From positions 1 to 64,000 of the forward strand of contig CAZSDK010000017.1 of the NCBI GenBank assembly GCA_964605655.1: a stretch of 64,000 bases of DNA, read 5' to 3'. Origin of the DNA: JAKLIX01 sp964605655 (GTDB lineage Bacteria > Bacteroidota > Bacteroidia > Bacteroidales > CAIXZF01). A program made the position numbers and the translations under genes. The notes below the pieces were generated by a model that searched no databases, had not been told where the DNA came from, and saw only the letters and a list, made by a program, of their open reading frames with translations. This document shows, in pieces, positions 1-8,285 of this stretch; position 1 is the stretch's first letter; every line of letters starts with the position of its first letter.

Positions 1-339
1 ACTGTCGAAAAAAAGAAGAGGGTGCAGATCGGCAGGGTAAGATTCATCGAACATTTATGCGTGGTTATCACCAAGGGGACCGCCTGCGGAGCCTGCTCCG
101 AACATTGTCCGACGAAGGCCTGCGATATGGTCCCGTATAAAGGGAAGTTGACCCTTCCCAAGGTAGATCCTTCCATTTGTATAGGGTGCGGAGCCTGCGA
201 ACATGCCTGTCCTACCCAACCCAAATCCATTGTGGTGGATGAAAATTATATACACCTGGTGGCGGAAACCCCCAGGCCAAAACCTGTGAAAACCAATGTT
301 AATATACCAATAGAGACTTATGAAGATTTTCCATTCTAA
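1..339 (+). CDS. 4Fe-4S ferredoxin-type protein, C-terminal part (5' end outside window)
   Basis: The frame is open to the window edge, so only the last 112 residues are seen. Two iron-sulphur motifs are visible: a first one with a spaced cysteine followed by CGACSEHCP, and a classical one, CIGCGACEHACP. The spacing of the first motif (LC-x8-CxxCxxxCP) is that of Bacteroidota membrane-associated polyferredoxins related to the NapG/MauM group. The protein probably passes electrons between redox partners, but the partner cannot be told from this fragment. A GTG in the frame at 22 is not a convincing start because the coding frame continues upstream of it. Confidence 0.8.
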   Translation, partial: TVEKKKRVQIGRVRFIEHLCVVITKGTACGACSEHCPTKACDMVPYKGKLTLPKVDPSICIGCGACEHACPTQPKSIVVDENYIHLVAETPRPKPVKTNVNIPIETYEDFPF

Positions 340-347
340 AAAAAATC

Positions 348-392
348 AAAAAAAGTTGTAAGAGAATCCGGATATTTTACCAATTCTGTTAT
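348..392 (+). promoter_or_regulatory. Putative ECF-type promoter A, upstream of the sigma factor gene
   Basis: An A7 tract (348-354), TTG (356-358) and the block GATATTTT, CCA, TTCTGTTAT (371-392) lie directly before the sigma factor start at 395. The same arrangement with identical spacing occurs at 5081-5125, and 20 of the 22 positions of the downstream block agree. Such duplication is what an autoregulated ECF sigma factor would leave. If TATTTT (373-378) is the -10/-7 region, transcription would start within about 10 bases of the ATG, giving a nearly leaderless mRNA. Promoter function is inferred; the shared motif is seen. Confidence 0.6.
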
Positions 393-394
393 AA

Positions 395-982
395 ATGTTT
401 TGGAAGAAGACTAAAACTTACCATGATTCTGACATCATTGAAGGGTTCAGGAATCCTGACCCGAGGGTGGTAGACTACGTTTACTCGCAGTACTATAAAG
501 TAATTGAGAACTACATAGTAAAACATGGAGGGTTAAAAGAAGATGTAAAAGACATATTTCAAGAAGGACTGAGCGTCGTTTTTTTGAAGGTTCAAAAAGA
601 GGATTTCAGGCTTGAGTGTGCTTTTGGCACCTATCTGTTTTCTGTCTGCAAGAACATCTGGCTGGTTCTTTTAAGAGAAAAGAAACATACCGTGGAGCTG
701 GCCTCACAGTGGGAGCAGGAAGAAACAGAGGATGACCGGAAAGCGATGGAAATTGAAATATTGCAACAGAGGAAAGAACATTTGTTCAGAAAGCATTATG
801 CGGAACTGGATGAAGAATGTCAACAAATTATGAGGCTGTATCTGAAGAAGATACCCTTTAAAGAGGTGGCAGACATCCTGGGGTTACCCAGTGAGATGCA
901 TGCAGTGAAGCGTAAAGCAAGGTGTAAAGAAATACTAATAAAAAAGGTAAAAGACGACCCGGAATACAAAGTGCTCTATTAA
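395..982 (+). CDS. ECF-family RNA polymerase sigma factor
   Basis: The 195-residue product has the length and layout of an extracytoplasmic-function sigma factor. Region 2 lies at about residues 25-90 (DIFQEGLSVVFLKV, then an aromatic-rich helix with FGTYLFSVCKNIW) and region 4 at about 135-185 (LDEECQQIMRLYLKKIPFKEVADILGL, then a basic recognition helix). It would direct RNA polymerase to a small regulon. The next gene, 17 bases downstream, codes a membrane protein with an anti-sigma-like N-terminus. The gene sits directly behind promoter-like motif A, which is repeated before the peptide/exporter operon at 5181, suggesting autoregulation and control of that operon. The start at 395 fits family N-termini (FWKK then an acidic helix). 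Confidence 0.9.
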   Translation: MFWKKTKTYHDSDIIEGFRNPDPRVVDYVYSQYYKVIENYIVKHGGLKEDVKDIFQEGLSVVFLKVQKEDFRLECAFGTYLFSVCKNIWLVLLREKKHTVELASQWEQEETEDDRKAMEIEILQQRKEHLFRKHYAELDEECQQIMRLYLKKIPFKEVADILGLPSEMHAVKRKARCKEILIKKVKDDPEYKVLY

Positions 983-999
983 TCATACATTGCGTACCC

Positions 1000-1734
1000 A
1001 TGAATAAATTGGACCTGCTGGAAGACTACCTGGATGGGAGACTTTCGGTGAGCGAAATGAAAGAATTTGAATCCAATTTGGTCACTGATGAAGATCTTGC
1101 CAGGGAATACCGGCTCCACCGCGATATGGAGAAGGCCCTGCTGGATGACAAGCTGGCCCATTTCAAAAGGATGGTGGACGATGCCCACGTCCGATATGAA
1201 AAGATGGAAAGGAGGCCGCTCTTTTTCAAGATGGCAGCGGCATTCGCCATTTTTCTCACCATCGGAGGGATCTTGCTCTTGTTCCTGAATAAATCACCTT
1301 CCACCCGGACCATAGCGGAGCGTTATTACCAGGTTTATCAGCCTTTGAACGGCAATCGTTCTGCAACGCCTGAGCAGGAACTGCTTCTGACAGCGGCATT
1401 CGACGCCTATTATAAGAGCGATTACCTCACGGCAGCCCGGAGTTTTGAGACCCTGCTGATCTCCAGTCCTGAAAACAATCAGGTGAGGTTCTTCCTTGCC
1501 ATGTGTTATATGGAAGATAAAGAAGGGCTTAAAGCGGCTGATCTGCTGCAACAGATCATCGATACCAGGGATGTTTTTTACCTGAACCAGTCAGAATGGT
1601 ACCTGGGCATCTGCTACCTGTGGCTGGGAAGGAAAGAAGAGGCGGTCCTGCCCTTTGACAGACTCTCCAAGAAAAAAGGGTATTACCAGGAACAGGCTGT
1701 GAAAATCCTTCAGGATATCAGTAAGATCGACTGA
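1000..1734 (+). CDS. Membrane-anchored TPR protein with anti-sigma-like N-terminus
   Basis: The 244-residue protein begins with an acidic helical domain (about residues 1-70, with LLEDYLDGRLSVSEMKEFESNL) that resembles the sigma-binding domain of zinc-free anti-sigma factors. A single hydrophobic span follows at about 75-95 and then a predicted periplasmic part with TPR-type helical pairs (about 125-240, for example YLTAARSFETLL and WYLGICYLWLGRKEEAVLPF). The order sigma factor then this gene, with a 17-base gap, supports a sigma/anti-sigma pair in which the TPR part senses a partner. The stop lies only 4 bases from the stop of the convergent CHAT gene. Anti-sigma function is inferred from domain layout and position. 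Confidence 0.7.
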   Translation: MNKLDLLEDYLDGRLSVSEMKEFESNLVTDEDLAREYRLHRDMEKALLDDKLAHFKRMVDDAHVRYEKMERRPLFFKMAAAFAIFLTIGGILLLFLNKSPSTRTIAERYYQVYQPLNGNRSATPEQELLLTAAFDAYYKSDYLTAARSFETLLISSPENNQVRFFLAMCYMEDKEGLKAADLLQQIIDTRDVFYLNQSEWYLGICYLWLGRKEEAVLPFDRLSKKKGYYQEQAVKILQDISKID

Positions 1735-1738
1735 ATGA

Positions 1739-4700
1739 CTACGGTCTGAGCTTCTTAAGGAGGAAAGGAAGCGATACCATTAAAATCAATCCTGCAATAA
1801 GAGCCCACATCATCCAGGTGGGCTTTTTCTTTTCTACCATCACCATTGGGCTGATATCCCCGATATTGACATAACCGGCCCAAAAATAAGGATGTGCCCT
1901 CAGGGGATCAGAGCTGCGGATCAGGTTCAGTTTGGCTAGTCGCAACGCTTCGATCTTGTTTTTCCCTTCACTGAGGTACTTATAAAAATCGTTCACCAGC
2001 TGGGTGCTCAGCTTGTCTTCTACCGGCCACAAGGTCATCACCACATCGGGGCATCCGGCATAATAAAAGCCACGGGCGAGGCTCATGATGCCCTCCCCCT
2101 TCTGCATGGCCCCCGCTCCGGTATTACAGGCACTCAGAACGGCCATCCTGGCCTTTAGCTGCAGGTTGAACAGCTCAAAGGTGTTCAGGGAACCGTCTTC
2201 TTTACCGTCATCACCTTTGGTGAACACCAGCTTGGAATACATGGGATTGGTATTATCCATCATGGCATGCATCGACAGGTGCAGGATGTCATAACGACCG
2301 GCCACCTTTTTAAAATTTTCCTCGGTGGCTTCCTGTTCGAGATATACCTTACCCCTGAAATACCGACCTGCCGCTTCGGCCTCTTCTTTTGCATAAACCA
2401 GGGGTTTTAAAACGGGAGTGTTTCCGGAGCCCCTTGAAGAAAGGTCGTATTCGGGTGAGAATGCTGCCAGCCTGATCTTGGCAGGAAGTGTTCGCAGACG
2501 ATTGAAAAACAGGAGATTGGCTGAATAAGCATACCCGATGGGAAAATCGTTGATCAAATAGGGCAAGGTCCCGAATTCCATCATCGGGTCGGCACTGGCG
2601 GTAAGCAACACTTCGAAGGGGATGGAAGCCAGTTCCTCATCCGGCACGATGATAAGTTGTTTCCCTTTAATCCATTTCAAACAGGGATAGATCAGGTCAA
2701 GATACAACTGATGGGAGGAATGAAGGAACTCCTCATAGGTTTCCCTGTTCTGGCTGATGAAGTTGACTTCATTCAGATAGGCATTCAATTGGTCGATCCT
2801 GTCGGCAAAACCAGGTTTTTTGTCAACGGGGACCAGGTGTACCTGGTCTTTGGTGATACAGAAGATCAGAATTTTTTTCTCGGTAAGAACATATTCCAGG
2901 AGCGACTGGTCAGGGAGCAGCCTTTTCTGGACCTGGGGGATTTGGAGGACCTGGTCGTCGTACTTGAGCTTGAAATAATCGGGGAACTGTTTCTCGAAGC
3001 TTTCCACCAGCAGGTTCTGGCTGTTTTTAAGGCGGAAGATTTTTCCTTCCAGTTCTTTGATCACTTCCTGTTTCGGGTTGGGCTGCTGCTGTTCCTGGAC
3101 CAGCAGACCCTGGTAGCTTTCAATGGTTTGGGTCAGCGACTTTTCCTTTTCGACCAGGGAGTCGGGAACGCCACCATAGGTGATGGCCTGTTTCTCCTTG
3201 AGGGAGCCCAGGAGGATGGCTGAGCGGCTTTTCTCGGCATATTCAAAAGCAGTGAGGAGATACTCGGGGCCTTTGGTCCTGGAATACATCTGGTAGGCAG
3301 CATTGATGGCCCCAAGATAGGTCTTCCGCTGATTCCCGGAGATCATGAGTTTGCTGTTGAATTCCGGGAAGGAGGTCCTCAGCTTATGGATCAGTTTGAG
3401 GGCAAGGTCATAGGTATTCAGCTCATTGAACAAGAGGGCCACTGGCTGGCCGCTCTTGTGAAACAAGGTATCCAGGGCATCTGCCTTAAATTTGAGGGCA
3501 TCGAGAAGTTCAGGACCATAATAGTTGCCGGTGAGCGTCGGATTTGCCGCAAGGTCGTGATTATTGAAACCTTCGGAGGCGCATATGATGGCTTTCTGAA
3601 AATGTTCCAGCGCCTGCTCCGTCTTTCCCAGCTTCAGGTAGAAAGAACCCAGCCAGGTATAACATTTGGCCGTTTCCGGGTACTTGTCGCCGAAGTTGTC
3701 GCGGTTAATCTTTAGCGCTTTCGAAGCATACGAGAACCCTTCCTGTTGCCTCCCTATCCTGAAAAGAAATACACTGTAACTCAGATAATCATAAGCAAGG
3801 TATGGATGTTTCAGACCATAACTAGCAATACGCATATCTATCGCTAAATTGTAATATTTTTCAGCTGTATTAGTGTCATTTAAAAGGAAATAACAACTTG
3901 CAATACCATTATAATTGGAGCTATTCTGACTCTTTAACTTATCTCCAATTTTTATACTCCTTAAATAATAGTCCTTAGACAGTCTAAAATTATCTTGATT
4001 GTATTCAAGAATTGCTAGGTTTTTGTAAGTAAAATACAAATATGGGCCATATTTCTCTGGTTCACGCTCAGTCAAATGAAGAACATTCAATGAATAAAGC
4101 TTTGCTCGTTCAATATCCCCCATTTTAAAATATAAATTACTCTTTCGCGCAATTGAGAATATTAGATCAGGGTTTGTCTTATCCTCTGGTGAAAATAAAC
4201 TCTCAATCTTTGTAATATTCTCAACCGCAGAGTCATATAATACAAGCTCCTCATTAATATAACTCAACATTTTATATGAGTTTATTAATAAAAATGTATC
4301 CATTTTCTTGCACTCAGATAATGCAGATATTCCAAGCTCAAAGTAGTTTAGTGCTTTAATAGATTCTGCCTTCGTCCTATAATATACACCTATGTTAAAG
4401 TAAACCTGCGCAAGTTCAGCATTATCGAAACTTTTCGAAACAATAAGACACTTTATGGCTTTTTCGTAAAAGTATATACATGAATCATGATTAGATAAAT
4501 TCTGGTAAGCTGATCCTGAAATATAATATAATGGTTCTAGAGAAGTATCCACAGCTGGTCTCGAAAATTCTGCAATTTCAATCGCTTTTCTCAAACATGA
4601 AATTGTCTTTTTAAAATCCTGATGGTAAAACGAATAGACTCCAAGTGCCTTCTGATAATCCGAGAAAATAAAAGAGTTTTTATCCTTCACCATCCGGTTA

Positions 4701-5032
4701 TAAATATTATAACTCCCTTTAAGAATACTATCTGCCTGATCTAATTCTCCCTTTACCATGGCAATTTCACCTTGGTAGATGGCAGAGCGGAAGGCGGAGT
4801 CAGCCTGGTTTCTCAGATCGTAATACATCATAGCCTTGCCGAAAGCCGTGTAGGCACTGTCGAACGCCTTGACCAGCAGAAAGTGCTTGCCCTGCTTGTA
4901 ATAAAAAGTGGCTTCGTGTCCCTTGACCAGGGCGCCGGCATCCGTATTTCCGGGTAAGGGGGAGGTGGCCTGGAGGGTGATCAACAGAATTTTTACCAAA
5001 ACATCAACATACCACCATAATGCAACTATCAT
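1739..5032 (-). CDS. TPR-CHAT protein (caspase-like peptidase domain)
   Basis: The 1097-residue product has an N-terminal signal-like hydrophobic stretch, a long series of TPR helical repeats (about residues 35-560), a helical linker, a CHAT domain (about 770-1060) and one C-terminal membrane span followed by a basic tail (KKLRP). The caspase-type dyad is visible: His922 in LSMHAMM and Cys969 in LSACNTGAG. CHAT domains belong to the caspase/separase clan and are usually activated through an attached sensor such as TPR. The hydrophobic ends suggest an envelope location, with the domain mostly outside the cytoplasmic membrane. The stretch 3770-4760 (TPR residues about 90-420) is visibly AT-richer than the rest of the gene. 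The substrate is unknown; the neighbouring sigma pair and peptide exporter are candidate partners. Confidence 0.85.
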   Translation of the reverse strand: MIVALWWYVDVLVKILLITLQATSPLPGNTDAGALVKGHEATFYYKQGKHFLLVKAFDSAYTAFGKAMMYYDLRNQADSAFRSAIYQGEIAMVKGELDQADSILKGSYNIYNRMVKDKNSFIFSDYQKALGVYSFYHQDFKKTISCLRKAIEIAEFSRPAVDTSLEPLYYISGSAYQNLSNHDSCIYFYEKAIKCLIVSKSFDNAELAQVYFNIGVYYRTKAESIKALNYFELGISALSECKKMDTFLLINSYKMLSYINEELVLYDSAVENITKIESLFSPEDKTNPDLIFSIARKSNLYFKMGDIERAKLYSLNVLHLTEREPEKYGPYLYFTYKNLAILEYNQDNFRLSKDYYLRSIKIGDKLKSQNSSNYNGIASCYFLLNDTNTAEKYYNLAIDMRIASYGLKHPYLAYDYLSYSVFLFRIGRQQEGFSYASKALKINRDNFGDKYPETAKCYTWLGSFYLKLGKTEQALEHFQKAIICASEGFNNHDLAANPTLTGNYYGPELLDALKFKADALDTLFHKSGQPVALLFNELNTYDLALKLIHKLRTSFPEFNSKLMISGNQRKTYLGAINAAYQMYSRTKGPEYLLTAFEYAEKSRSAILLGSLKEKQAITYGGVPDSLVEKEKSLTQTIESYQGLLVQEQQQPNPKQEVIKELEGKIFRLKNSQNLLVESFEKQFPDYFKLKYDDQVLQIPQVQKRLLPDQSLLEYVLTEKKILIFCITKDQVHLVPVDKKPGFADRIDQLNAYLNEVNFISQNRETYEEFLHSSHQLYLDLIYPCLKWIKGKQLIIVPDEELASIPFEVLLTASADPMMEFGTLPYLINDFPIGYAYSANLLFFNRLRTLPAKIRLAAFSPEYDLSSRGSGNTPVLKPLVYAKEEAEAAGRYFRGKVYLEQEATEENFKKVAGRYDILHLSMHAMMDNTNPMYSKLVFTKGDDGKEDGSLNTFELFNLQLKARMAVLSACNTGAGAMQKGEGIMSLARGFYYAGCPDVVMTLWPVEDKLSTQLVNDFYKYLSEGKNKIEALRLAKLNLIRSSDPLRAHPYFWAGYVNIGDISPMVMVEKKKPTWMMWALIAGLILMVSLPFLLKKLRP

Positions 5033-5080
5033 TATTTCAGTTTGTTATGTCAGATATTTAAAAATTTCAGGGTTAAAAGT

Positions 5081-5125
5081 AAAAAAATTTGCACTCCGGC
5101 CGGGATATTTTTCCATTTCTGTTAT
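5081..5125 (+). promoter_or_regulatory. Putative ECF-type promoter B, upstream of the peptide/exporter operon
   Basis: This site has the same parts as motif A before the sigma factor gene: A7 (5081-5087), TTTGCA (5088-5093), and the block GATATTTT, CCA, TTCTGTTAT (5104-5125). In both sites exactly 16 bases separate the A7 tract from the block. It lies on the plus strand 55 bases before the peptide start at 5181, in the space between the divergent CHAT and peptide genes. It is probably the promoter of the operon 5181-9581 and a target of the sigma factor at 395. Confidence 0.6.
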
Positions 5126-5180
5126 TAATAGATGAAACCTTCTCAATCAAGTTACGAAAAATATCTAACCATTAAGCCAT

Positions 5181-5348
5181 ATGCCAGCAACAACCCTGAC
5201 TCCTGCTTCCTTTCAAAAATTCTCCAATGTAAAACTGAATAACCAGCAGCTCCTTCGCATCAAGGGAGGAGAAGGAAATCCACCAAATCCAAATGGAGAC
5301 GGACCAGTTGTGAGCGTTCCTACCCCAGGAGTTCCCACCCCCAAATAA
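5181..5348 (+). CDS. Double-glycine leader peptide precursor with proline-rich core
   Basis: A 55-codon gene reads MPATTLTPASFQKF then SNVKLNNQQLLRIKGG, then a 25-residue core. The leader has the hydrophobic spacing (F11, F14, V17, L19, L24-L25, I27) and the GG at 29-30 that C39 peptidases cut after. The core (EGNPPNPNGDGPVV and onward) has 8 prolines in 25 residues, no cysteine and ends in lysine, so it is neither a lanthipeptide nor a disulphide bacteriocin. The C39 exporter and HlyD adaptor encoded downstream are the expected processing and secretion machinery. It stands first behind promoter-like motif B. The peptide could be a signal, toxin or matrix factor; the sequence does not say which. 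Confidence 0.75.
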   Translation: MPATTLTPASFQKFSNVKLNNQQLLRIKGGEGNPPNPNGDGPVVSVPTPGVPTPK

Positions 5349-5359
5349 GTTTTGCCCCG

Positions 5360-5427
5360 CCCCGTGTGCCCCACGGGGTTTGTTATTCGTCCTGAGGGAA
5401 ACCTCAGTCACTATAATTCCATTATAG
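5360..5427 (+). promoter_or_regulatory. Three consecutive stem-loops between peptide and TIR-like genes
   Basis: The 93-base gap holds three perfect hairpins in a row: CCCCGTG/CACGGGG (5360-5366 with 5372-5378, followed by TTTGTT), CTGAGG-GAAA-CCTCAG (5392-5407) and CTATAAT-TCC-ATTATAG (5411-5427). The first resembles a weak terminator. Together they could act as an attenuator or mRNA stabiliser that makes peptide mRNA more abundant than exporter mRNA. The structures are seen; the role is inferred. Confidence 0.5.
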
Positions 5428-5441
5428 CTTAAAGGAACATT

Positions 5442-5981
5442 ATGCCTTTCCTTACCCTGAAGGAATTGGGATTAAAGCCCTTACAGCCGGCATCCCAGGT
5501 AAATTCTGAATTGAAAAGAAATCTGGGCAACACATCCGTCGAAAGAAGGATCTTTTTGTTTTTCAAGACCCAGGACCAGGAAAGGGTCAGTTCGATGGTC
5601 AATTTGTTAAAGTCGCTTCGAATCAACCTTTTTATTGACTACTTAGAGTTCCCGGTGCTGGAAGGCACCACCCGGAATGCTCTCGATGTGATCAGGGAAA
5701 GGTTGTTGCTCTGTGATAAAGCCATTCTGATGGCCACACCTCAAACCTGGCAGGCCACCGGATTCCCAACAGATACCGGATGGAATGGAAGTAATGAGGC
5801 CAGCAGCAAGCTGGCCGTCTTTCCGATCACAGAACAACCCCTGTATTGGGCTGAGAAAGAAGAGTACAGGGTGTATGGCTATATCCGCAAGAAGTTTTCG
5901 TTGTTTAATTTTCCGAAGGACTGGCAGGTAGTTTTCCCGGAAGGTGGAAAAATTTCTCTGAAAGACTGGCTGCTCAGTTAG
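5442..5981 (+). CDS. TIR-like domain protein in the peptide-export operon
   Basis: The 179-residue protein has a 33-residue N-terminal extension and then a TIR-like fold: beta strand RRIFLFF (35-41), helix with VNLLKSL, strand INLFID (61-66), a long helix, strand KAILMATP (93-100), strand KLAVFPI (123-129) and a C-terminal KISLKDWL typical of small bacterial TIR proteins. By alignment from memory with NAD-cleaving TIR domains, the catalytic Glu position is taken by Asp111 in a rewritten loop (PTDTGWNGS), so NADase activity is uncertain. The gene lies between the GG-peptide and the C39 exporter, an unusual place for a TIR protein. It might be a peptide-binding, immunity or signalling factor. 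No signal peptide or membrane span is seen. Confidence 0.65.
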   Translation: MPFLTLKELGLKPLQPASQVNSELKRNLGNTSVERRIFLFFKTQDQERVSSMVNLLKSLRINLFIDYLEFPVLEGTTRNALDVIRERLLLCDKAILMATPQTWQATGFPTDTGWNGSNEASSKLAVFPITEQPLYWAEKEEYRVYGYIRKKFSLFNFPKDWQVVFPEGGKISLKDWLLS

Positions 5982-6086
5982 CTCTTCAGGCAGCTATAAA
6001 ACCTTTTCCTCAGTTTTCCGTACGAATCCAAGTACCCGGCCGGCAAGCCGGGGGATATCGTTTATAAGGACACAACCGGGGCTGCC

Positions 6087-8279
6087 ATGGGTTTTCCGTT
6101 TTTTATGCAGATGGATGCTACTGATTGCGGGCCATCCTGTTTAAGGATGATCGCCCGGCACTATGGGAAGCGTTTCAATCTGCAGGCTTTACGTGAAAGG
6201 TCTTATATCACCAGGGAAGGGGTATCGTTGCTCGGAATCTCGGATGCAGCTGAATCGATAGGTTTCCGGACCATGGGAGTCCATCTTTCCCTGGAACAGC
6301 TTATGAAGGAAGCTCCCCTTCCCTGTATCGTTCACTGGCGGCACCGTCATTTTATTGTGGTATATAAGGTCTCCGCAAAAAAGAACCTTGTGTATGTTGC
6401 CGATCCTGCACAAGGACTGATGGAATATTCCACTGCGGAGTTCATAAAGTTCTGGACAGGAAACGCCGATATCACCCAGGCCAGGGGCGTGGCCCTTCTC
6501 CTTGAACCAACAGCAGATTTTTACCAGCAGGAAGAAGAACCGAGAAGAAAAATGGGGCTCTCCTACTTATTAAGGTATATCAAACCTCAGCGACAACTCA
6601 TTGTACAGCTTCTCCTAGGACTGCTGCTGGCCAGCTTCCTCCAGCTGGTGTTTCCTTTCCTTACACAAGCCATCGTCGACAAAGGGATCGTGTACCAGGA
6701 CATCTCCTTTATCTACCTGATCCTGATAGCACAGCTGGTGCTCATGGCCAGCCGGACCGCGGTTGAATTCATCCGTAACTGGATCCTGCTGCATCTCACC
6801 ACGCGGATCAACATCTCATTGATATCGGATTTCCTGGTCAAGTTGATGAAGCTGCCCATCAGCTTTTTCGACAGCAGGCTTATCGGCGACATACGGCAAC
6901 GGATCGACGATCATTCGCGGATACAGTACTTCCTTACAGGGCCTTCCCTGGCCATGTTGTTCGGGATGATCAACCTGCTGGTCTTTGGCATCGTGATGGC
7001 GGTCTATCAATGGAAGATCTTACTGGTATTCCTCCTGGGCAGCGCTGTGTACTTTCTGTGGATATCCCTCTTCATGAGACGAAGGCGACAGCTCGATTAC
7101 CAAAGGTTTCAGCAGCTTACCGACAACCAGAACCATTTGTTTCAGCTCATCACAGGCATGCAGGAGATCAAGCTGAACAACTGCGAAAAACAAAAACGCT
7201 GGAAGTGGGAGAACATCCAGGCCCGTCTGTTCCGGGTTAATGCCAGGAGCCTGGCATTGAGCCAGTACCAGCAGCTGGGCGGACTGTTTTTCAATGAAAG
7301 CAAGAACATATTGATCACCTTCATGGCAGCGCTCTCGGTCTTATCCGGTGAGATGACCCTTGGTATGATGGTGGCGGTCCAATATCTGATCGGTCAGCTT
7401 AACGGTCCCATCGACCAGATGGTTGGATTTCTGCATTCGGCGCAGGATGCCCGTATCAGCCTGGAGCGTTTGGGAGAGATCCACCAGAAAGAGGATGAGG
7501 ATGCCAACGCCGAATCAAAGATCACCATACTCCCGGAGAGAAAAGACTTGTATATGAGGCAGTTGTCTTTTCAGTACGAAGGGCCTCATTCCCCCTACGC
7601 ACTTAAAGACATTGACCTTCACATTCCGGCCGGAAAAGTCACCGCTATCGTCGGCAGCAGCGGCAGTGGCAAGACGACGCTGGTGAAACTGATGCTTGGC
7701 TTCTTCCCGCCCAGCCAGGGGGAAGTAAAAATCGGTGAGATCCAGTTACCCAACATTCATCCTCATTTATGGAGAAATACCTGTGGAGCAGTGATGCAAG
7801 ATGGATACATTTTTTCAGACACCATTGCGGAGAACATTGCCCCGGGGGTGGAAGTGAAAGATGTACAACGTCTTCAGTATGCCGTAAAGATGGCACATCT
7901 ACAGGAGTTTGTCGAGAACCTTCCCCTGGGTTACAATACAAAGATAGGCCAGGAAGGAAGCGGGCTCAGCCAGGGACAGAAGCAAAGGATACTAATCGCC
8001 AGGGTCGTGTACCGGAACCCGGAGATACTCTTCTTCGATGAGGCCACCAACGCCCTTGATGCAGAAAATGAAAGGGTGATTTTAAAAAACCTGGAAGAGA
8101 TCTTCGACGGAAAGACGGTCGTAGTGGTCGCCCACCGCCTGAGTACCGTGAAGAACGCCGACCAGATCATTGTAGTGGAGGGCGGACAAATTGTGGAACA
8201 AGGGACACATACCAGCCTGATCAAACTTCAGGGGGCTTATTATCATCTGATCAAAAACCAGTTGGAACTGGGTAACTGA
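6087..8279 (+). CDS. Peptidase-containing ABC transporter (C39 family, GG-peptide exporter)
   Basis: The 730-residue protein combines three parts in the usual order: a C39 cysteine peptidase (1-130), a six-helix ABC membrane domain (about 160-440) and an ATPase (about 490-730). Visible residues are the oxyanion Gln8, catalytic Cys14 (DATDCGPSC), His88 and Asp106; Walker A G523-T530 with Lys529; signature LSQGQ 627-631; Walker B Asp651-Glu652; and H-loop His683. It should cut GG leaders and export the core peptide with ATP energy. The 55-residue precursor at 5181 is the obvious substrate and the HlyD protein downstream the partner. All catalytic residues are present. The ATG at 6087 gives the normal short N-terminus before the peptidase motif. 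Confidence 0.93.
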   Translation: MGFPFFMQMDATDCGPSCLRMIARHYGKRFNLQALRERSYITREGVSLLGISDAAESIGFRTMGVHLSLEQLMKEAPLPCIVHWRHRHFIVVYKVSAKKNLVYVADPAQGLMEYSTAEFIKFWTGNADITQARGVALLLEPTADFYQQEEEPRRKMGLSYLLRYIKPQRQLIVQLLLGLLLASFLQLVFPFLTQAIVDKGIVYQDISFIYLILIAQLVLMASRTAVEFIRNWILLHLTTRINISLISDFLVKLMKLPISFFDSRLIGDIRQRIDDHSRIQYFLTGPSLAMLFGMINLLVFGIVMAVYQWKILLVFLLGSAVYFLWISLFMRRRRQLDYQRFQQLTDNQNHLFQLITGMQEIKLNNCEKQKRWKWENIQARLFRVNARSLALSQYQQLGGLFFNESKNILITFMAALSVLSGEMTLGMMVAVQYLIGQLNGPIDQMVGFLHSAQDARISLERLGEIHQKEDEDANAESKITILPERKDLYMRQLSFQYEGPHSPYALKDIDLHIPAGKVTAIVGSSGSGKTTLVKLMLGFFPPSQGEVKIGEIQLPNIHPHLWRNTCGAVMQDGYIFSDTIAENIAPGVEVKDVQRLQYAVKMAHLQEFVENLPLGYNTKIGQEGSGLSQGQKQRILIARVVYRNPEILFFDEATNALDAENERVILKNLEEIFDGKTVVVVAHRLSTVKNADQIIVVEGGQIVEQGTHTSLIKLQGAYYHLIKNQLELGN

Positions 8280-8285
8280 TATACT

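Noticed and set aside
5172..5411. 79-codon open frame on the minus strand over the peptide gene
   Set aside because: It has no leader, domain or start context; it is the mirror of the peptide gene and its hairpins, whose plus-strand frame has a clear GG leader.
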